Positions 56,001-64,000 of a DNA stretch of 64,000 bases are shown here, piece after piece. Location of the stretch: positions 28,438,939 to 28,502,938 of the forward strand of contig OY855911.1 of assembly GCA_963693305.1 (NCBI GenBank), in the 5' to 3' direction. Both the position numbers and the translations under genes were made by a program. The DNA comes from Meandrina meandrites. Taxonomy: Eukaryota; Cnidaria; Anthozoa; Scleractinia; Meandrinidae. The notes beneath the pieces are model-generated. The model ran no database searches and was not told the origin of the DNA. It saw only the letters and a list, made by a program, of their open reading frames with translations. The first letter of the stretch is position 1. Each line of letters begins with the position of its first letter.

Positions 56001-59000
56001 TAGGTAAAGTCTGTATACGAGCCTAGTGACCCATCAGGCCGGAGCTTATCCCGGTTTCCGTAGCATGAAGCGACTAGGAGTATTTCTACTACCCCTAGAT
56101 GGGATGCTAACTAGTCCAGTTGTCTTAGTTGACTGTTTTTAAAATTTCGTCAGTTTAAAGAAGCAAGACAGAACAGGAAGTCTTGTTTTGCTACTCTCAC
56201 TAGTCCATAATTTCAGATTAACCCTATAGGTAAGCATTTTGTTCATGGTCCTGTGAACGACAATCTTCTGGCACCCATTTTCACTGAATATGAAGAGGGC
56301 AAATTATACACAGCAAGAGTTTTCATGCCTTCTGTAGGACTCACCCTCCTTCACCTCCACCCTAGACAGACTGCAGGTCACTTTATCCCCCTTTTTGGGA
56401 GGGATGGTGGCCAAGAATGAACCTCACCTCACACCGAAGACTCTATCCAGTAGAAATCCACCAAAGAAACATAAAACCACATTGGGGTATGAATAAAGTG
56501 AGTACAGTAACACATAAGAATCGGCTTGGACACCCATGTCCTGCAAAAATAAAAACAATCTTGGTTGAAGGTTAAAAACAAAATGAAAGCTTTACGACAA
56601 TGTTATACTCTCCAAACACTTATTACGTTATACTGGACATTGAAAATTGCATCATCAAAAGACTTCTGTATATTAGACTAGTGTAGTGGTATATGTTGTG
56701 GTTCAATTTTATCCTTGGTTCAAATTTTATTTTCCTTTGTTTTAAACTCGTTATCATACATTACCATACCCAAAAACAAAGGAAATTTGAACCAAGGATA
56801 AAATTGAAACACAACATATACACGTACACCTGAATCACACTTATAAACCAACATACCAGCTCAATATTCTTCTCTAAAGCTGCAGGATTATCATAACAGT
56901 AGTAGCTACCTACAAGAAAATAAAAAAAAAAAAGATGACAATTACGTTACATATATACATGTGGTTTAAATTTATTTATAGGTTACAGTCAAACGCCTCC
57001 AACCGTAGCCACCCAACAAAGTTTTTGACATCTTTTTGACAAGTTTTTGATTACTTTGATGAGTTTAACGGCTTCCGGTTGCTTTAAACTACCAATCAGA
57101 TGCCTTGAAAAATGGAAGGCAGGGTATTAACCGTTGCATGATTTGTCTTCAAATGTCAGAGTTTGAAAGGGTTTCAAACAGCGTTTCACATGAGCGATTA
57201 TGCCAAGTTTAACTCGCGATAAATAAATCTTATGCCGACAAAAATTTGGTCAAACTTAACTTTTCATACAGGGAATGTCTTCTGGGTTTGTAAAACCGGT
57301 TGAAACTGAACGTTTCACAGATCGTTCGTATGAACCGTTGTGCAACCGGAAGCCATCAAACTAATCAAAAACTTGTCAAAAAGATGTCATAAACTTAGTT
57401 GGGTGGCTACGGTTTGACGCGCTTGACTGTAAAATCCTTCAAACCAGTTTGATTTCTGTTGTCCTTTGTTTCAGATTATGATAATGAATATGAGACAATA
57501 AAAAATAAAAATCAAACTGGTTTGAAATATTCTAAACCAAAGGTGTAAAAAGTAAACCACAACATGCACATGAATACGTACATGTATGATAGCATGGTCT
57601 CTACTCTAAATCTTAATTTTTCTCTAATCAGAAATCAATAATTTTAGTGACCATGACAAGGCCTAAGGTACACGTAGTTGATTTACACTTCCGAGTTGTT
57701 TTAAATTTTTGGAATAAGGAATTACAGCGTAATACCACTAAAACAAATGTCACAAACAGCGAACAATAAATTTATTAATTTTTTTAAAATTTAGTAATTA
57801 TCCTTCTACTGATCATCACTATCGTCATCATCATCATTATCATCATCATCATTTCCTTCTCCCCAGCTGGGAAATAGGGCACTAAAATCTCTTTGGCTAC
57901 ATTTATTGGGTCCTTTACACAAACACCAGTGATGCACCATCCTTTTAACTAAACTCTGCCCCTTCCCTATTAAACAAAGAGCCATAAATGTTGTGATAGA
58001 CTGCAAAGCTAATATCAACAACTGATGTCCATGTTGCAGTTAACTTTTTTCTTCAGTTAAATTTTATTCTTCCTTTGTTTTTGGGTATGGTAATGTATGA
58101 TAATGAGTTTAAAACAAAGGAAGAATAAAAATTAACTGAAGAAAAAAACTAACTGCAACATCCACGTCAAGAGTAAAGAGAGGGTAAAGAGAGGCCAAGG
58201 CTACAGCTACACTTGTATCAGAGACAAGGGAAGTCTTGTGAGTGTCCCTAGGGATGGCTGGGGGGGGGGGGGGGGGGGGGGAATGCCAGAAACGAGGAAA
58301 TTCAAAATCTAAAAGCTCTGAAGTGATGTCACTGACAATTGATCAAGTTGATGGTGATGTTGTTTTCCTTTTCTTTATTTTGGGAAAAGACCTAAACACT
58401 ACAAGTGCCTTGTCTTGCAACATGCTAGCTGTGGTCCAGGAGGGCGCAAAGCATGAGTATCAAAGTATGCCAAGGTTAACATCTTCCATTTATCCAGAGT
58501 TCATCAACCATCAGGACACAGTAATGACAGACCAGTAGCTTGAATTCACCAAGCACAGTACTGTTGTAGGGCGAGATTTTTTAAGGTGGCTGATCACAGT
58601 TTTCAACTGATGGAGAATTGTAGAACTGACCCACCGAAGTAAAAGGTCTGGAAAATGCTGAAAATCGTTTTTAGCCAGTGCCTTGAACAAGCTGGATTGT
58701 ATATTACGTAAGCTTAAATCAGCAAAGACGACTTGCGCTTGTAACAATTTAAACGAATCAGTCAGGAGAAAACAGACATTCCTTTATTCCGTGAAAACCA
58801 CTATAATTGCAAAATTGCCTGACACGGCAGGCCGGAAGTGAACTAAAAGTTCACTTCGATTAGCCTTCCACTTTGACGAGAAGCTCGTTGGTTTCGGCAC
58901 AATGAACCCAGTAATTTTTCCAGCTCTCATTTTAAAATAATATTTCGCATTCACTCCGCAGAAGATCAGATTTTATAAGAATATTTGAGATAGGTTTTTT

Positions 59001-59224
59001 GTATTTTTTTTTCTGCTTCAAGCTAAAGTATTTATCAAGTGACCGTGTCATGAAAACCTGTACTTACCAAAGCTCAAGAAACATATTAGCCCCAGAACAA
59101 AATAGCGATGGAAATTTCTTCTTGGATCACAGCAAACTGTCGCTCCACAGCCAGTTAGTTCTTCTTCAGAGTCTTCGAATTTCCTGTTTATCAGAGGAGT
59201 TTTTTCTCCACTATCCTCCGCCAT
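44013..59224 (-). CDS. MFSD1: MFSD1-type lysosomal major facilitator transporter, 18 exons
   Basis: MFSD1 is a 12-helix major facilitator protein of the lysosomal membrane, known in mammals to partner GLMP and export dipeptides. CDS exons in transcript order: 59224-59068, 56909-56857, 56540-56428, 55663-55621, 54279-54212, 54021-53913, 52517-52412, 50745-50647, 50556-50445, 49123-49067, 48917-48838, 47737-47661, 47166-47069, 46465-46353, 45530-45483, 45315-45252, 44724-44613 and 44075-44013. Phases agree at every join, giving 523 residues (human 465). Clear blocks: YDNPAAL, PNVVLCFFGGFLLDRVFG, ENLAVAQNTYSVSWFKGKEL, SPFLGFMVDRVGKN, CALWPLVALVVPEHQLGTAY and MQSIQNLGLAVIS. The N-terminus has EKTPLI (7-12), a [DE]xxxL[LI] dileucine lysosomal signal. 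The last exon opens YFQL, a YxxPhi signal. If the exon 17 donor is not used, the frame ends VSLGKIE instead. Identity is secure; the C-terminal exons 15-18 rest on splice signals and phase more than on homology. Confidence 0.92.
44155..44520. repeat. Array of CTAGCGCTAG palindromes in last MFSD1 intron
   Basis: GATCCTAGCGCTAG and close variants (GCACTAGCG, GCGCCAGGG, GTACTGGG, GGACTAG) occur about nine times in 360 bases, spaced irregularly. Longer duplicated blocks with GAGAGGTAGAATGATCC and CAACATTTCGCG accompany them. The core is its own reverse complement. The array fills most of the intron between exons 17 and 18. Confidence 0.8.
45973..45994. repeat. Poly-G tract (22 G)
   Basis: Uninterrupted run of G 24 bases before a TIR element, in an MFSD1 intron. 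Confidence 0.97.
46019..46298. mobile_element. TIR element with AAGGTACC repeats (MFSD1 intron)
   Basis: The ends ATGACGGGGGTGCTCGTCG and CGATGAGCACCCCTGTCAT are inverted repeats 280 bp apart. The interior has several near-copies of CCYTWAAAGGTACC, likely subterminal repeats. No transposase is present and target duplication is unclear. It ends 55 bases from the exon 14 donor. Confidence 0.7.
47362..47640. mobile_element. hAT-like MITE with internal poly-G (MFSD1 intron)
   Basis: CAGGGGTGTAGCTAGGA pairs with CCTGGCTATGCCCCTG at the far end, the usual ends of hAT-type MITEs. An 18-base G run lies inside at 47389-47406. Flanks CTCTGTTTG and GTCTATTG match only in part as an 8-bp duplication. 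It ends 21 bases from the exon 12 donor. Confidence 0.7.
47934..48424. repeat. Minisatellite, four units of 119-131 bases
   Basis: The anchor AACAAT followed by AGTAACTGC or AGCAACTGC recurs at 47971, 48096, 48227 and 48346. Each unit also contains GGAGCTGCTACACTACTGG (or a close variant) and GAGAAAAGAGAA. It is in the MFSD1 intron between exons 11 and 12. Confidence 0.9.
48600..48790 (+). mobile_element. MITE of the CCAGAAAATATCCATAC family, copy 2
   Basis: It begins GGTTCCAGAAAATATGTATAC and carries the same GGAAATTCCAAGGGGGAGG and GGAATTTTCAAGGGGGAGG blocks as the copies at 34600 and 55790. The right end (GGGGAGTATGGAAC) is diverged. It ends about 48 bases from the exon 11 donor. Confidence 0.7.
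49303..50121. mobile_element. TA-flanked TIR element with GATAAGCCGCACC ends
   Basis: The ends are CCATAAACACCCGCAGATAA and the complement of GTTTACGG with matching inner sequence, flanked by TA (49301-49302 and 50122-50123). The right end carries GGTGCGGCTTATCTG three times in tandem. The TA site suggests Tc1/mariner/pogo-type movers. Its longest frame (49387-49704, minus) has no recognised homology. Confidence 0.75.
50295..50390. repeat. Small foldback near MFSD1 exon 9 donor
   Basis: TAGCCTGCAAATGCAGACATA and the near-complement ending TGCATTCGCAGGCTA enclose about 40 bases. It lies 55 bases downstream of the exon 9 donor. Confidence 0.65.
51127..52389. mobile_element. Long-TIR transposon, 9-10-bp target duplication (Mutator-like)
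   Basis: Inverted repeats of about 180 bases begin AGCCTGCGTAGCAAGCGTTC at both ends. CAGCTGACTT flanks the element on both sides (51117-51126 and 52390-52399). Long TIRs with a 9-10-bp duplication are the signature of Mutator-like elements. The interior (about 51320-52200) holds one minus-strand open frame of 124 codons (52081-51707) starting MNRSSFDKLDLSSAEFSCSL that I do not recognise; it has no transposase DDE motif I can see. The right end lies about 12 bases beyond the MFSD1 exon 7 donor (52411). Confidence 0.85.
52693..52838. mobile_element. MITE with GACGTCACGGCAGCCATATTGG ends
   Basis: ATAGAGCATTTTCATATGAC pairs with a near-complement ending GTGAAAACGCTCTAT, and CAGCCATATTGG pairs with CCAATATGGCTG inside. 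It is 146 bp, in the MFSD1 intron between exons 6 and 7. The family is widespread in animals, but I do not name it. Confidence 0.75.
54490..54890. repeat. GTGAA/GTGATT-rich stretch in MFSD1 intron
   Basis: Steps such as TTGTGAATCGTGATTTGG, TGTGAACCGTGG and GTGTGAAACGTGATTTGG recur irregularly. The style resembles, on the other strand, the CACG-rich element at 13484-13964. Borders and relationship are uncertain. Confidence 0.35.
55261..55277. repeat. Poly-G tract (17 G) after GGGT repeat
   Basis: A short (GGGT)n run leads into 17 G, in the MFSD1 intron between exons 4 and 5. Confidence 0.97.
55790..55975 (+). mobile_element. MITE of the CCAGAAAATATCCATAC family, copy 3
   Basis: This is the best-preserved copy: it begins CAGTTCCAGAAAATATCCAT and ends with GGATATTTTCTGGAGCAACA, giving clear inverted ends. 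Two GGAAATTCC blocks with G-rich neighbours lie inside, as in the copies at 34600 and 48600. Confidence 0.75.
55990..56115 (+). repeat. SINE-like dispersed repeat, copy 3
   Basis: It begins TTAGGTAGGTAGGTAAAG, then has CATCAGGCCGGAGCTTATCC, CGACTAGGAGTATTTCTACT and GATGGGATGCTAACTAGTCC. It abuts the MITE ending at 55975. A small fragment of the same start (GGTAAAGTCTGTATACAA) lies near 10203. Confidence 0.65.
56693..56826. repeat. Hairpin A of a conserved-core family
   Basis: The arms (ATATGTTGTGGTTCAATTTT...; paired near-completely) flank a core containing CATACATTACCATACCC between CCTTTGTTTT and AAACAAAGG. It lies in the MFSD1 intron between exons 2 and 3. The core recurs in hairpin B in inverted orientation. 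Confidence 0.85.
56985..57431. mobile_element. TIR element with ACAGTCAAACG ends
   Basis: The ends ACAGTCAAACGCCTCCAACC and the near-complement ending GCGCTTGACTGT continue inward through GTTTTTGACATCTTTTTGAC and its complement. TTA/TAA flanks suggest a Harbinger-like 3-bp site, but this is ambiguous. The 447-bp element sits between hairpins A and C in MFSD1 intron 1. Confidence 0.7.
57433..57530. repeat. Hairpin C, related to hairpins A and B
   Basis: TTCAAACCAGTTTGATTT pairs with AAATCAAACTGGTTTGAA. The central region has CCTTTGTTTCAGATTATGAT and ATGATAATGAATATGAGACA, similar to the shared core of A and B but more diverged. Confidence 0.6.
58030..58155. repeat. Hairpin B of a conserved-core family
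   Basis: The arms (ATGTTGCAGTTAACTTTTTT...; near-complementary) enclose GGGTATGGTAATGTATGATA, the reverse complement of hairpin A's core. The arms differ from A's at many places yet still pair with each other. Confidence 0.85.
58260..58281. repeat. Poly-G tract (22 G)
   Basis: Uninterrupted run of G in MFSD1 intron 1. Confidence 0.97.
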
Positions 59225-59369
59225 CTTGAATCACGAAGGTGTGCGCATCCCATGACTAACACGTGACTTCTCTTCTTTTATTACCACAGGACACCCAAAC
59301 TTGTAGTTGGATCGAGAGCACTGACGTCCTCAAGAATCGCAAGACCCTTTGAGTCCTTATCCTTCACTG

Positions 59370-60530
59370 GCTGTTAGATCTACAATCTGTTTTCCGGAAT
59401 TGTTTATCTGAAAGTTACGTTGATGACACCAAACTGTATATTTCTTTCCCAATCCAAGACTGCGCCAAAATAATCTCAGATATCAATGGTGATCTCCTCA
59501 GAATTCGCAACTGGTGTTTTGATAATCGTCTTCCACTGAACCCAGATAAGACGCAGCTTATGCTGTAAGGAAGTCGTCAAATTCTCTCCAAACTCCCTGA
59601 CGTCCGTTTGACATTGTTAGGGAAAGATCTCATACCTGCAAAAGCTGTTAAAGACCTTAGTGTTACATTTGATCCGAATCTTACTTTTGCTGATCACATC
59701 CTTAAAACTGTTTCGTCTTGCACGTGCAGCCTGGCCCAGATCAATCGTGTTAAACATATGTTTGATAGAAATACTCTAACTATAATAATTAACACCCTCG
59801 TATCCAGCAAAGTGTTTTATTGTTCATCTGTTTGGTCGAATGCGGCAGCCACTCACCCACTCCAGCTGCAAGCTGTACAAAACTTCGCTGCCCGGATTAT
59901 CAGCAATCCAAGGAAGTCCCCAATCTTTAAAGACTTACGCTGGCTCCCAGTTAAATCACAACTTTACTATCGCAATGCCGTACAGTACTTGTATTCAAAT
60001 GCACGTCTGATCTTACTCCCGTTTATCTTTCCTCACTTTTTACAAAGTGTGGAGAAGTAAGTGGTCATGTCACTCGAAATTCTCACCTTCTGAACATACC
60101 GTATTTTAAGTGACAACTGAAAGCAAGCGACCGCGGACGAAAATGCTGCTGGTGTACGTAGGAGCAACTGACTGTTCGTATTTTAAGAGCGCCACAGGAC
60201 AAAGGAACTTTTTTATATCGAACAGTTTGGTTATGGAATAATTTAGACAATAACCTTAAGTTATCTGAATCCATTCTTATTTTCAAAAGAAACTAAAAAA
60301 TAAACTCTTACGCAAATTGTTTTAATTCTCAATAGAATTTGCTGACTTGCAATTGCTGTAATTGTTATCGTATTTTATTGTAATTTTTATCGGTTTTTAT
60401 AGTAATTTATATACTGATCATTTTATATTTTTATTTTATTGTAGTGCAATTTTTCATAATTTTAGGCCATTAACACCGAAAAGCCCCTCTGGGGAGTATT
60501 AGTAAAATTTGTATTGTATTGCATTGTTAG
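59370..60530 (+). pseudogene. Decayed LINE (non-LTR retrotransposon) reverse-transcriptase fragment
   Basis: The 5'-truncated fragment starts with DLQSVFRNCLSESYVDDTKL, where YVDD is the reverse-transcriptase catalytic box, then NRLPLNPDKTQL, an in-frame TAA (59567-59569), and a long frame to 60060 with the LINE C-terminal blocks RWLPVKSQLYYR and LQAVQNFAARI. After a further frame change, RTVWLWNNLDNNLKLSES near 60218-60273 matches the usual end of these ORFs. The 3' tail ends in GTATTGTATTGCATTG-type repeats. It looks like a CR1/L2/Rex-type insert. It begins about 150 bases upstream of the MFSD1 start, on the opposite strand. Confidence 0.85.
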
Positions 60531-60626
60531 ATGACATCTAGATAGCCGCCAGAAGGCTGTCACGTACAGCCCTCGTCCCCAGGGCTTTTCCCGTCTTCGT
60601 TGTGTCACGTATACTTAAAAAAATAG

Positions 60627-60992
60627 GGAGCTTAAGCAAACTACGACGGCAACGGCAACGAGAACGTCACCAAACAAAAGGTTTAATGAGCAGAACAATA
60701 GCTCTGCACGTGCGTTTGAAGTCTTGGTACATTTCCTGCCGTTCTCTGCAAAACAACAACGTGAAATGGCCCAATTCTGCGTATTCTGGACAACGTGAAC
60801 CACGACGGCTAAATTTTGATTTTTCTATTTGGAGTTGAATGCTCTCGTTATATATCCAGCTGGAGCTAGTTCTTAAACCGATAGATACACTGAATACATC
60901 TGGATAATCGCGAGATTCTCGAGTAAAATATAAATTCATTTTTCATCAGGCGTTGTCCTCGACGTCGCCGTCGTCATTGCTTAAGCTCCCTA
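60627..60992 (-). mobile_element. TIR element, copy 2, 3-bp target duplication
   Basis: Inverted copy of the element at 14880-15245, 366 bp and closely similar throughout. It starts AGGGAGCTTAAGCA and ends TGCTTAAGCTCCCT, with AAT on both flanks. Open frames in it (such as the minus frame 60803-60615) match frames in copy 1 (15067-15258) simply because the DNA is shared. Confidence 0.85.
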
Positions 60993-62191
60993 ATGCCTCA
61001 TACTGTGATTTTTAACAATCTGAACAGTTGAGGTTTTGCGCGAAGTATTTATGTGTATGCTTACTTGTTCATGAGAGTGATCTGACTGCCTTTCATAGCA
61101 GAAGTGAAATTCAGACGTGTTTTCCTGATTTCCAGCCCCCTTGTTGGTGTCCCTCTGCATGGGCACCAACATGGCGTTTCCACACCGTGCTTTGTAAATT
61201 TCTGCGCAACATTTTGACGGATAACGCGAGTACGGAATACCGTACAAACCCGAGACTTGGACAAGAAGAATATCTAGTAATTTTCTACAACCTGTAGTAT
61301 TCTTGATGTTTTTGACTCAATATTTTCTGGATTTACTTTTTTTGCGGCGTGACAGTAAAAACCAGCAATTTCAGCAAGGCCAAAGATGCAGAGAAGAAAG
61401 TATTTAGTGTTATCTTGAAAAGCATTTATAAGTAAATATTCAGATAAAAATAACGATAAAATTTGTTGCCGTGGCAACGCCAAAAAGGTCAAAAACACCT
61501 TATATTCAGCCTTTTCAGGCTAACAACTAAAAATCTACTCGGTAAAAGTTCAATCGACAGAAAAATATTTTAACCAATTTTTCAAAAATTCTTTCTGTAG
61601 AATTCAGAGCCCCATTTCAGCCCCATTATGATTTATGAGAAAATAACGTAAACCTGAACCCTTCTGACAGATTTTTTTTAAAATTTGCAGAAATGTTTCT
61701 TTTGTCGATTAAACAAAAATATATCGAAAATCTGAAAAGACCTAAAAGCTTTTTCAAATGTCAAATGTGGGGTATCTTTTACCTCTTTTGGGAAATGTAT
61801 ATTTGTAGTTTTTCTTCAAATTAGCAGTATAAATAAATGCAAAACAGAAGTTAACTGGATGCTTAAAAGGAACTTGTCCGCGGAACCAGATCACAGGGAG
61901 CAGGCCGCGCAGGCATGTCGAGAATACACCACAGTCGGCGAATAGTGCTGTTTGATTCGTTTCCTGGTTTCGTTCGCATTGATTTAATGACATACTCTAA
62001 CATAACAACGTCTAGCCTGTGTATGGGACGGCTGTACACAGGCTAAAGAACGTCTTAAGAACAATTTGAGCCTCAAATCGTAAAAAAAAAATAGTAAGTA
62101 TAGTAAGGGGGTGGGAAGAGTCAGTAAACAATGTGCTTGACAGACAACAGTCGTCTGAAAGGTCCGGTCCACCGCCTTATTGAAGCTTATG

Positions 62192-62215
62192 GTATAAAGC
62201 GATGACGTCATCGCT
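62192..62215. promoter_or_regulatory. Perfect palindrome containing a CRE site
   Basis: AAGCGATGACGTCATCGCTT is a perfect 20-base palindrome around TGACGTCA, the CREB/ATF consensus. A second TGACGTCA with similar flanks (AGCGGTGACGTCATCGCT) lies at about 62633-62650, and GAAGCGATGACGT at 62246. These may be arms of one element rather than working enhancers; no adjacent gene is visible. Confidence 0.5.
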
Positions 62216-62285
62216 TAATTACCGTGCACTTCTTTATGCATGCAGAAGCGATGACGTTTCACAAGGGGTCTAAATAAAAGTAACT

Positions 62286-62325
62286 CACAACTTCTGTGCT
62301 GAATGATTGTTCAACAGAAGTTGTA
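62286..62325. repeat. Short hairpin ACAACTTCTGT
   Basis: ACAACTTCTGT and its complement ACAGAAGTTGT flank a loop of about 16 bases, between the two CRE-like palindromes. Confidence 0.6.
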
Positions 62326-62969
62326 GCGTGACATCAGATACACGATACACTTTACAAGGTCAAACGCTGTTTGAAATTGTTTACACCTTTTGTTTTAAAA
62401 GAATGTAAAGATTTCTGTTTACTAAATCTCATGATAGAACTCATCAAATATAATTTGTCTCTTTCGTTTATACTTTAAATTAGTCCTTTCTAACTGGTCG
62501 AGGTATTTTGCTTTGAATTCTACTCGACCATTTCTTGTTGAGTTAACTTTCCCCTAGTCCTATTCGGTTCTACAGATCGGTCGATCGCGCGCAACAGACA
62601 AAACATCCTGTCCAATCGCACGACGACATTAAGCGGTGACGTCATCGCTCAAAAAGAAGTGAAAAGGAGATCTACGCTCGGATGTTAAAACTTTTAGTAT
62701 CTGTTCATTCACTCCGTCACGGAAATTTTGATGTATTAACTGTGTCTTCGTGAATTTGACATTGCCTTGGCAGCCGCATTTCGCCAAATTTTGACCTTTT
62801 GACGTAATTCTTCAACTTTTCCTGTTTTCTTAGAAAATATTGCAAAATAGTACATTTTTACATTCCATCAGCGTTTTGGCTGGCTTTTGTATAGATTTAA
62901 ATTCCTTTATTGCCTGACTCCAGCGTGTTTATCACGTGCACGAGCCACATTTATTCTGATGACCTGGGT

Positions 62970-63065
62970 TAGAATGGAATGAGGGAAATCCCCTAATTAA
63001 TTATAAAGAAGTAAATTCAACTTCCTGTGCCACACAGTAAACCACCCATTGATGATAAGGTGAGA
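62970..63065 (+). repeat. Direct repeat, left copy
   Basis: GGAATGAGGGAAATCCCCTAATTAATTATA-like sequence, then CCTGTGCCACACAGTAAA and TGATGATAAGGT, recurs at 63909-64000 in the same orientation. Confidence 0.8.
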
Positions 63066-63580
63066 TGTTCTATATCGACTCAGAAATACGGTAATCTTCA
63101 CGTTTCACGTACGTGCATGCTGTAATTGCTGTAAACTTCTCTTCATAGGTTTACCGAGTCATCTTCATGGCTTTCTGTCTGTTTAGCTGAGGTAGGTATT
63201 TGATGTTGCGTAGGGTGCGTATCTAACCTTTGTTGATGCATTTGAGATTCAGATAAATTTCAGATTTGCTTGCTCGTGAGGAATCAAATGTACAAATCAC
63301 AAAATTGAAAATGCATATACATTATTGATTAATGGATACAAACTGGTTTATACTCTTAGACTCGTGCAGACTGTAAGCTCAACGCTCTGCATCATGGAGT
63401 CGCAGATCCAAACATGACAGGAAGAAAGTATTCATCGAATCATTCAAATAAGCAGATATACGTCCTGTATAATTATCTTGTAAATTGTTCGAAGAAAGCT
63501 ACTAGCTTGAAGCTGAGAATGTGTACTAAAAGAGCCAGGGACCGGTCATTATCGCAGTATCGACTCATTATTTGGAGCGC

Positions 63581-63606
63581 GGGGGGGGGGGGGGGGGGGG
63601 GGGGGG
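63581..63606. repeat. Poly-G tract (26 G)
   Basis: Longest homopolymer in the window. The DNA around it (63070-63900) shows no gene. Confidence 0.97.
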
Positions 63607-63908
63607 AGGGCTGGTGCAAACAAGGGGAGGATCATTGATTTTTATGTGTGTGGAAAAAGGGAGGGCCACATCGAAGTTATGTACGCATATTTATAGCCAA
63701 TTAAGGGAGTAAATATAGTAAGGGGCTGGGGATCGGAGGGTCAGTAGCTTGCACAAAGCATAGACTGAGTCACGGCAATACCTACAAGTGCAGTGGAAAA
63801 GTCAATCAATGCAAGCAAAGCTAGAGACGATTGTTTCAGAATATTTACACGTGTCCGAGCTCAATTAATTTTTTTTGTGAGGTCACGAGCTTTATCAGAA
63901 ACAAATGG

Positions 63909-64000
63909 AATGGAATGAGGGGAACCCCCTAATTAATTATTAATAAGTTAAATCAACTCCTGTGCCACGCAGTAAATTACTCACTGATGATAAGGTTAGT
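63909..64000 (+). repeat. Direct repeat, right copy (runs to window end)
   Basis: GGAATGAGGGGAACCCCC, then TAATTAATTATTAATAAG, CCTGTGCCACGCAGTAAA and TGATGATAAGG match 62970-63065 with scattered changes. The unit may continue past the window. Confidence 0.8.

Noticed and set aside
58242..58538. Glycine-rich open frame of 98 codons
   Set aside because: It begins by translating a poly-G tract, and the rest has no homology and lies antisense in an MFSD1 intron.
59370..60530. A retrovirus or complete retrotransposon
   Set aside because: The YVDD box sits in a non-LTR-type ORF without LTRs, with a stop, frame changes and a truncated 5' end. It is a dead LINE fragment.

Overview
The window looks like nuclear DNA of a cnidarian, most likely an anthozoan such as a stony coral or sea anemone. 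That is inference. It rests on intron-rich animal genes, intronless class A GPCRs with a D-K version of the DRY motif, AT-rich non-coding DNA, and many small inverted-repeat transposons, SINE-like repeats and long poly-C/poly-G tracts. I rebuilt three multi-exon genes by joining homologous exons at GT/AG sites with consistent reading phase.

Layout. 1-2127: repeats only. 2128-15843 (+): complete 11-exon RYK (Wnt-binding WIF domain, one membrane helix, kinase-like domain). 15844-20660: RYK 3' end, then mobile elements. 20661-28237 (+): three class A GPCR genes in tandem, each interrupted by one different lesion. 31304-37153 (-): complete 8-exon PRKX-type AGC kinase. 37154-44012: no gene seen, apart from a TTAA-flanked element. 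44013-59224 (-): complete 18-exon MFSD1-type transporter whose introns hold at least a dozen inserted elements, a minisatellite and a family of hairpins. 59370-60530: decayed LINE reverse-transcriptase fragment. 60627-64000: a copy of a TIR element also found in RYK intron 10, CRE-like palindromes, and a direct repeat at the right end.

How the genes relate. They do not form one pathway. RYK is a Wnt co-receptor at the cell surface, PRKX a cAMP-dependent-type kinase, and MFSD1 a lysosomal transporter; here the MFSD1 N-terminus carries a dileucine sorting motif and its last exon opens with a YxxPhi motif. The GPCR cluster looks like a local tandem expansion that is decaying.

I found no clearly new multi-gene system. 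The most unusual signals are: three neighbouring GPCRs each broken once in a different way; hairpins in MFSD1 introns whose cores match while their arms differ yet stay self-complementary; an array of a CTAGCGCTAG palindrome in the last MFSD1 intron; an element with about 180-bp inverted repeats landing about 12 bp from an MFSD1 splice donor; a TIR element packed with CACG motifs; and homopolymer C tracts that switch to G tracts once along the window.
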